DNA of 9,621 nt from Chloroflexota bacterium (lineage in GTDB: Bacteria; Chloroflexota; Anaerolineae; J102): assembly GCA_013152695.1 (NCBI GenBank), contig JAADFV010000027.1:1-9621 (forward strand), read 5' to 3'. A program made the translations under genes and the position numbers. Shown in pieces: positions 5,007 through 9,621 of the stretch (positions are counted from its first letter, which is position 1; every line of letters starts with the position of its first letter). A model generated the notes under the pieces. That model saw nothing but the letters and a program-made list of their open reading frames with translations. It searched no databases and was not told the DNA's origin.

Positions 5007-7187
5007 CCGGGCTAACTCACATAGCTCCATGAACCACTCCTCTTTAGGGCGTTCATAGGGCCAGTCCATTTTGGCCATGGCGTCGCTGATATCTTGATTG
5101 ACGATTCGTTTTCCCCACAGGCCGATACATTGATAATAGCCCTGCCCTGTATCCTCCATTTTTTCCAGACACTCGATAGCAGCGACGGCAAAGCGACCAG
5201 CGAGGATACGGTCGAAGGGAGATGGAGCACCACCCCGCTGTGTGTGTCCCAGCACCACTGAGCGGACATCAAACAGGTCGCCTCCTTCTTCTTCGAAAAT
5301 CCGTTGCACCATGGTGTGGTCATACGCAGCCGAGGCATTCTCACTTTGAATGAGGATAGACAGCCGCTTTCCCCGCTCAAAACCGCGACGGAAAACAGCG
5401 ACATCGTCGGCAAGTTGTTGCAGGGTGATCCCTTCCTCTGGCAGGTACATTTGCTCGGCACCGCTGGCTAAGGCGGCCATCACCGCCAGGTATCCAGAAT
5501 GGTAACCAGCTACCTCCACGACAAATGCTCGTTTATTGGCTCCCGCCGTATCCTTGATCTTGTCAATGGCGGAGACGATGTTGTTGAGAGCAGTGTCGGT
5601 ACCGATTGAAAAATCAGTATTGGGAACGGTATTGGAAATCGAGGCAGGGATGATAATGATGGGGATTCGCAGGTCGGGATAATCTTCCTGGTGGTCTTTG
5701 ATTAAGGCTACATTTCGATACGCGTCTAAGCCACCTACGATTGCCATGGCCGAGACATCATGTTGGCGAAGCACATCTGCCAGTGTCTGCAACTCTTCCT
5801 CTTGCATCACATGTCTACCGGCGCCTAACTCCGAGCCTCCTCGCGCTGCCCAGCCGCTCACATCCATCCAAGATAAGGCACGGACATTGTTGGCCAGCAC
5901 GCCGCTGAAGCCAAACTGTCCTCCCAGAACCTTGTAACCCCGATTGAGAGCGATACGTGTTAACACCCGTACACATGCGTTCATGCCGGGCGCATCATGT
6001 CCTGCCGTGAGCACCATCAGATTTCCACGTGAGTTTCCCGGATCAGGTGCAGCCTGGGTGAGAATCTTGAAGAGTTTGAGCTGATCTTGAAAACTATGGC
6101 CGCGCAGTTCCAGAGCAGTTTCATAATCACCTTCATCGATTCGTTCCCCCACACTCTGGCTTTTGCTAACCATTTCTGCCAGGGGTGTACTTCGCACAGT
6201 GTTGTTGACGATGCCCAGCATGCGCGGGGCCTCATCTGCCCCCACACTGATCAAGTTGTCGACAGCTGCGGCGCCAAGACGAGTGGCCAAAATGCGATCG
6301 AAGGCGCTTGGTGATCCTCCTCGTTGTACATGCCCGAGAACAGTGACACGCGTCTCAACCCCCAGGCGGTTCATGAGGATATCCTTGATCGTGCTAGCAT
6401 CCAGGGGCAAACCGTCGGGATGGCGAGCTCCTTCTGCCACGATGATGATGGCATGCTGGCGCCCCGCCTCGCGGCCCCGTTTCAGTGAAGCCACCATTTC
6501 ACGATGCCAGCGTGGTTTCAGCTCCTCTTCGGGTACGATAACCCAATGGCTGCCGGCTGCAAGACCGCCTGCCAGGGCCAGATAGCCGCAATGGCGCCCC
6601 ATTACTTCCATGACAAAGGTACGTTGATGGGCTGACGCCGTACTAGCCAACTGATCGGCGGCGGTAACAATGCGATGGAGGGCGGTGTCGGCACCAATGG
6701 ACATATCGCTGCCATAAGTGTCATTATCGATGGAGCCGGGTAAACCTACCACGGCCAGCTGTGGTGTTTCTTCTCCTTCTAGACTGATTTGTCCTAAAGC
6801 AGCGGCTTCTTTGAGCAACTCCGGCCATTCTTCGGCAAGAATACGGGCACCGGTCAAGGAGCCATCGCCCCCGATGACTACCAAGCCATCAATGCCCAGG
6901 CGAAAAAGATTAATGGCTGCCCGCCGCCGGCCCTCGCGTTGGCGGAATTCCTTACAGCGCGCTGTACCTAAAAAGGTGCCTCCCCGCTGTAAAATGCCAC
7001 CTACCGACCACCATTCCAAGGCTTCGATAGCATCGTCGCCATCGACTGCTCCCTGCCAGCCGTTATGGATGCCAAATACTTTCAATCCCCGATGTAAACC
7101 CATACGCACGGCAGCACGCACCGCCGCGTTCATACCGGGAGCGTCGCCACCACTGGTCATTACAGCAATCGAATGTACTTTGGACAT
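4998..7187 (-). CDS. pfkA: Tandem two-domain, eukaryote-type ATP-dependent 6-phosphofructokinase
   Basis: The enzyme phosphorylates fructose 6-phosphate to fructose 1,6-bisphosphate in glycolysis. At 729 residues it is about twice the usual bacterial length (about 320) and contains two PFK halves. N-half: GGDAPGMN (13-20), GGTFLGTARC (69-78), GGDGSLTG (106-113), GSIDND (151-156, catalytic Asp154), HQRTF (187-191), VMGRHCGYLAL (195-205) and RVTVLGHVQRGG (280-291). Gly109 and Gly151 point to ATP rather than pyrophosphate. C-half, from about residue 389: GHDAPGMN (396-403), VGGLDAY (484-490) replacing GGDGS, SISNT (516-520) replacing IDND, and VLGHTQRGG (645-653). This is the layout of animal and fungal PFK, where the second half is regulatory; the linker LRGHSF and the C-terminal PKEEW also resemble those. 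The start at 7187 was chosen because TTAGGA lies just upstream and the Gly-rich motif falls at residue 13. Identification is sure; ligands of the C-half are unknown. Confidence 0.93.
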   Translation of the reverse strand: MSKVHSIAVMTSGGDAPGMNAAVRAAVRMGLHRGLKVFGIHNGWQGAVDGDDAIEALEWWSVGGILQRGGTFLGTARCKEFRQREGRRRAAINLFRLGIDGLVVIGGDGSLTGARILAEEWPELLKEAAALGQISLEGEETPQLAVVGLPGSIDNDTYGSDMSIGADTALHRIVTAADQLASTASAHQRTFVMEVMGRHCGYLALAGGLAAGSHWVIVPEEELKPRWHREMVASLKRGREAGRQHAIIIVAEGARHPDGLPLDASTIKDILMNRLGVETRVTVLGHVQRGGSPSAFDRILATRLGAAAVDNLISVGADEAPRMLGIVNNTVRSTPLAEMVSKSQSVGERIDEGDYETALELRGHSFQDQLKLFKILTQAAPDPGNSRGNLMVLTAGHDAPGMNACVRVLTRIALNRGYKVLGGQFGFSGVLANNVRALSWMDVSGWAARGGSELGAGRHVMQEEELQTLADVLRQHDVSAMAIVGGLDAYRNVALIKDHQEDYPDLRIPIIIIPASISNTVPNTDFSIGTDTALNNIVSAIDKIKDTAGANKRAFVVEVAGYHSGYLAVMAALASGAEQMYLPEEGITLQQLADDVAVFRRGFERGKRLSILIQSENASAAYDHTMVQRIFEEEGGDLFDVRSVVLGHTQRGGAPSPFDRILAGRFAVAAIECLEKMEDTGQGYYQCIGLWGKRIVNQDISDAMAKMDWPYERPKEEWFMELCELARIL

Positions 7188-7224
7188 AGTCGTTCCTAAT
7201 GCAAAAAGAAGGTATAATGGTACT

Positions 7225-7253
7225 ACTTTACCGCATTTTAACGCAGACGCCAA
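7225..7253 (-). promoter_or_regulatory. Possible phosphofructokinase promoter
   Basis: On the minus strand, TTGGCG (7253-7248) and TAAAGT (7230-7225) are 17 nt apart, each matching four of six consensus bases. Initiation near 7218 would give a leader of about 30 nt carrying the AGGA ribosome site 6 nt before the ATG at 7187. Other weak -10-like sequences lie nearby, so the choice is uncertain. Confidence 0.3.
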
Positions 7254-7392
7254 CCCCAAGCGCAGTGTTTGCCAAAATAAGGCGGCCAGGAGGAATCGAC
7301 AGTTGATACTGAAGTAAGAGTGGTATCAGGTACAGAGTGGCCAGTGTGGGTGTGGAGGATGAGGCTGGGCTATCTGGAGGGCGTAGGATGCC

Positions 7393-7445
7393 AAAAACGC
7401 GGACAAAAGGAATAACAGTCAATACCCGGCTGCCTTTGTCCGCGT
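7393..7445 (-). terminator. Rho-independent terminator of the ECF operon
   Basis: Read on the minus strand, ACGCGGACAAAGG pairs with CCTTTTGTCCGCGT (11 continuous pairs, a one-base bulge and two more), and TTTTT follows at once (7397-7393). The loop is 22 nt, longer than usual. It lies 45 nt after the stop of the last ATPase gene and before the phosphofructokinase leader, so it should separate the two transcription units. On the plus strand no T tract follows, so it acts in one direction. Confidence 0.7.
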
Positions 7446-7489
7446 CTTAAATATTGAATTATCTATGATGTTCTCTTTGTTGGAAGCAC

Positions 7490-8335
7490 TCAGCTCTGTG
7501 ATTGCTTTTGCAGCTGTTCGAATTGCGCTACCATTTCTTCGACTGTGAGGGTACCGGGATTATAGCCCAGGGACCGGGCTCTTTGCGCCAACTGCGTAAT
7601 CGGCGGCGGCGCCAGAAAAGTCTTGCTGAGAACATCCGCCTGGGTAAACACCTCGGCGGTTGGGCCATCTGCCATGATCTGGCCCTGCCCCATGGCAATA
7701 ACCCGTCGTGCATACTGGGCAACAATAGGCATGTCATGAGTAATAATGATGATGGTATGGCCCAATTCTGCATTCAGACGCTGTAAAAAGTCCATGATTT
7801 CGAAGGATTGTTTGGCATCCTGGCCTGTCGTGGGTTCATCGACAATGATCACTTGCGGCCGTAAGGCGAGGATTGAGGCGATGGCCACTCGTTGCCGTAG
7901 TCCTTTCGAGAGGAAGAATGGGTGTTCAGTAAAATAAGCGGGGTCTAAGCCGACAACAGCGGCAGCTTCGGCCACGCGTTCTTTCACTTCTGCTTCTGGT
8001 AACTCGATGTTGCGCGGGCCATAGGCGATTTCGTCCCAGCAATTGCTGTTAAAAAGCTGATGGTCAGGGTTTTGAAAAACATAGCCCACCCGCTTGACCA
8101 TCTGTACGATGGCGGACTGTTTGGAGTTGAGGCCATCGACAATAACATCGCCCTTGGTTGGCTTGTAGAGACCGTTGAGGCACTTGGAGAGGGTGGTTTT
8201 GCCCGAACCATTTTGCCCGATCAGGGCAATGAATTCACCCCGTTCGACGATCAGGTTGATGTTTTTAAGGGCATGCGTTCCATCGGGATAAATGAAATCT
8301 AAGTCGTTAACTTGGATAAATATCTGATCAGCCAT
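7490..8335 (-). CDS. ecfA: ECF transporter ATPase subunit (EcfA, degenerate signature motif)
   Basis: This is one of two cytosolic ATPases that drive an energy-coupling factor importer (group II ABC uptake of vitamins, metals or similar). It has 281 residues. Visible are Walker A GQNGSGKT (40-47), Q-loop GYVFQNPDHQLF (84-95, Gln88), signature LSKGLRQR (142-149) where LSGGQ is normal, Walker B VIIVDEPTTGQD (162-173, Glu167) and switch His200 in ITHDM. The FQNPDHQ stretch is typical of ECF ATPases. The C-terminal tail after about 235 ends in LTVEEMVAQF, echoed in the neighbouring ATPase, so the two are paralogues. AAGG lies 7 nt before the ATG, and the gene starts 23 nt after the upstream ATPase gene. 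The changed signature should weaken one of the two composite ATP sites. The substrate cannot be told without the S component. Call is firm as an ABC/ECF ATPase. Confidence 0.9.
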   Translation of the reverse strand: MADQIFIQVNDLDFIYPDGTHALKNINLIVERGEFIALIGQNGSGKTTLSKCLNGLYKPTKGDVIVDGLNSKQSAIVQMVKRVGYVFQNPDHQLFNSNCWDEIAYGPRNIELPEAEVKERVAEAAAVVGLDPAYFTEHPFFLSKGLRQRVAIASILALRPQVIIVDEPTTGQDAKQSFEIMDFLQRLNAELGHTIIIITHDMPIVAQYARRVIAMGQGQIMADGPTAEVFTQADVLSKTFLAPPPITQLAQRARSLGYNPGTLTVEEMVAQFEQLQKQSQS

Positions 8336-8358
8336 GTCGTACCTTGCATATCATGCGA

Positions 8359-9222
8359 TTAAAGGGTGGCAGAGGAGTTGTGAAGTGTGAGCAGTTGTTC
8401 ATAAGCCTGCTCTACGGTTAAGGGCATCACGCCGTTATAGTGTCCGCGTAGCATCAGTTCGTGGAAAAAGCGCATGGAGCCAGGGGGATGGACACCTTTT
8501 TCCAGGAGAAAGGCCATTTGTTGGAAGAAGGCTTGGGTCTCATCGGCGAGAACCAATTCACTATCAGCCAACAAGATCATGCGATCGGCGAGAGGGATCA
8601 GGTTTTCTAGGCTGTGTTCAATGATGATAATGGTGTTGTTCTGTTCTTTTTTAAGTTTGGCCAGTACCTCAAAGATGCGCATGCGGCTAACTGGATCGAG
8701 CATCGAGGTAGGTTCATCGAGAATGAGAATTTTGGGGGTCATGGCCAGGACTGCCGCCAGGGCAACGCGTTGCTTCTGGCCACCGGATATTTCATACGGC
8801 GGTTTTTCGAGGAGGGGGGTCAAATCCGTCAAGGCAGTCACCCATTCCAAGCGTTCTCTAATTTCAGGAATGCTCAGACCGATGTTCTCCATCCCGAACA
8901 CCAGTTCATCCTCGACCGTCATCGAGGTAAATTGCGCCTCAGGGTCTGAGAATACGACGCCCACCAGTTTTTGTAACTCCCCCTTGGCATAATCTTCCAC
9001 TTCCTTACCAAACACATTGACTACGCCTTTTTTGATGCCGTTGTATTGACCGGGAATGAGTCCGTCCATGGAATAGGCTAATGATGTTTTACCGGAGCCA
9101 TTAGGCCCGATGATCCCCACAAAGGAACCTTGTTCGATAGTGAGATTGATTTGTTTGAGGGCGGGACGGTCGCTGTTGATATATTGCCAGCTATAGTCTT
9201 TAATTTCAATCACAGAAGTCAT
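8359..9222 (-). CDS. ecfA: ECF transporter ATPase subunit (EcfA, Q-loop Gln replaced by Ser)
   Basis: This is the second ATPase of the ECF importer, 287 residues, peripheral to the inner face of the membrane. Visible are Walker A GPNGSGKT (39-46), signature ISGGQKQR (145-152, canonical), Walker B ILILDEPTSMLD (165-176, Glu170) and switch His203 in IEHSLE. The Q-loop reads VGVVFSDPEAQF (87-98), with Ser92 where ECF and other ABC ATPases usually carry Gln. The C-terminal tail ends with LTVEQAYEQLL, matching the paralogue at 7490-8335. Its start is preceded by AAAGGA 8 nt upstream, and the gene follows the stop of EcfT by 12 nt, so it is in the same operon. Together with the neighbour it probably forms a heterodimer docking on the EcfT coupling helices. 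Confidence 0.9.
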   Translation of the reverse strand: MTSVIEIKDYSWQYINSDRPALKQINLTIEQGSFVGIIGPNGSGKTSLAYSMDGLIPGQYNGIKKGVVNVFGKEVEDYAKGELQKLVGVVFSDPEAQFTSMTVEDELVFGMENIGLSIPEIRERLEWVTALTDLTPLLEKPPYEISGGQKQRVALAAVLAMTPKILILDEPTSMLDPVSRMRIFEVLAKLKKEQNNTIIIIEHSLENLIPLADRMILLADSELVLADETQAFFQQMAFLLEKGVHPPGSMRFFHELMLRGHYNGVMPLTVEQAYEQLLTLHNSSATL

Positions 9223-9234
9223 GGTATTTTTCCT

Positions 9235-9621
9235 TTATAAAAGGGCAGTTCGCAAGGTGTTAATGATCCAGGAATCCTCAATGCCAAAGGCGCCAAAGCC
9301 ATAACGGAAAACAAGTAAGGCGATAAACAAGGCGGCGATAAGAAAGGTGAAAAACATGTCATACCATTTGAAGGAATAATGGGTGAGGATATAGTCGGCT
9401 CTTTTTATTTTGCTGGCTTCGCCGGTGAAGGCGTAGCCGCGAGCAACAAGAGCGTTGGTAAACTCTTCGGAGCGGCGTAAAGAGAGGGCGAAGAGAGGGA
9501 TCATGTACATGACATATTTGCGAATCTTATAGGGAATGGACTTTCCCGTAGGATCGAAACCGCGTGCTTGTTCGGCCTGGCGTACGATTTGAAAATCTTC
9601 CAGCACCATACCGGCGGCCCG
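9235..9621 (-). CDS. ecfT: ECF transporter transmembrane subunit EcfT, C-terminal part
   Basis: This gene is cut by the window edge: 128 codons are present and the frame stays open to 9621, so the true start and most of the N-terminal membrane spans lie outside. The first in-frame ATG (9609) is probably internal. EcfT is the membrane scaffold joining the S component to the two ATPases. The visible part holds both Ala-Arg-Gly motifs that mark the family's coupling helices: QARGFDP and VARGYAF, separated by a hydrophobic stretch (MYMIPLFAL), as in known EcfT proteins. A last membrane span (FFTFLIAALFIALLVFRYGFG) lies near the C-terminus. It is directly upstream of the two ATPase genes with a 12-nt gap, giving the order T-A-A. 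The S component is probably further upstream, outside the window, or elsewhere in the genome. Confidence 0.85.
   Translation of the reverse strand, partial: RAAGMVLEDFQIVRQAEQARGFDPTGKSIPYKIRKYVMYMIPLFALSLRRSEEFTNALVARGYAFTGEASKIKRADYILTHYSFKWYDMFFTFLIAALFIALLVFRYGFGAFGIEDSWIINTLRTALL

Larger units (their letters stand above)
7188..7489. other. Intergenic region between the ECF operon and pfk
   Basis: Both flanking genes read on the minus strand. The right part holds the terminator of the ECF transporter operon (7393-7445) and the left part the probable phosphofructokinase promoter and leader. Between about 7255 and 7390 I see nothing definite. A short minus-strand open frame (7228-7422) lacks a ribosome site and normal composition and is not called. 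Confidence 0.6.

Noticed and set aside
7213..7218. Perfect TATAAT on the plus strand before the PFK gene
   Set aside because: No usable -35 at 16-18 nt upstream and no plus-strand gene after it.
7188..7259. Upstream start adding 24 residues to PFK
   Set aside because: The AGGA site and the family N-terminus point to the ATG at 7187.
7228..7422. 64-codon minus-strand frame between the ECF operon and PFK
   Set aside because: No ribosome site, low-complexity composition, and it overlaps the terminator and the promoter.
7490..9621. ECF operon as a solute-specific transporter (for example thiamine or cobalt)
   Set aside because: The S component that would show the substrate is outside the window, so no substrate can be named.

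Overview
The window reads like a moderate-to-high GC bacterial chromosome fragment carrying housekeeping and transport genes. There is no phage, plasmid, CRISPR or insertion-sequence signature. The purine-rich, repeat-bearing intergenic DNA, the group II ECF transporter genes, two apparently leaderless genes and a very long tandem phosphofructokinase make me think of Chloroflexota (Anaerolineae-like). That placement is a guess from gene style and could not be tested here.

Layout. Positions 1-337 are non-coding, G/A-rich and repeat-bearing. Positions 338-1147 (minus) hold an unrecognised 269-residue protein. It diverges from a beta-hydroxyacid dehydrogenase (1388-2284, plus) that has a near-ideal sigma-70 promoter. 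A GDSL/SGNH hydrolase with an N-terminal membrane anchor follows (2336-3259) and overlaps a protein-L-isoaspartate O-methyltransferase (3231-3836). Next is an RmlD-like dTDP-4-dehydrorhamnose reductase (3938-4786). Facing these genes on the minus strand is a 729-residue phosphofructokinase (4998-7187). It has two fused PFK halves and closely resembles the eukaryotic enzyme: an intact N-terminal catalytic half and a C-terminal half that has lost its catalytic motifs. The right end (7490-9621, minus) is the tail of an ECF transporter operon: the C-terminal part of EcfT, then two ATPase subunits, closed by a rho-independent terminator at 7393-7445. The substrate-binding S component is not in the window.

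How the genes work together. The two ATPases and EcfT form one energy-coupling module for uptake of a vitamin, metal or other micronutrient. The hydrolase and the methyltransferase are translationally overlapped. Nothing else forms an obvious pathway.

Most notable points. (i) The eukaryote-type tandem PFK in a bacterial context, with its second half apparently converted to a regulatory role. (ii) A 16-bp inverted repeat (15 of 16 matched) that joins the dehydrogenase stop to the hydrolase start and buries a promoter and start codon. (iii) Two genes without a Shine-Dalgarno sequence whose -10-like boxes sit 6-7 nt before ATG, suggesting leaderless mRNAs. (iv) Asymmetric degeneration of one composite ATP site in the ECF ATPase pair.
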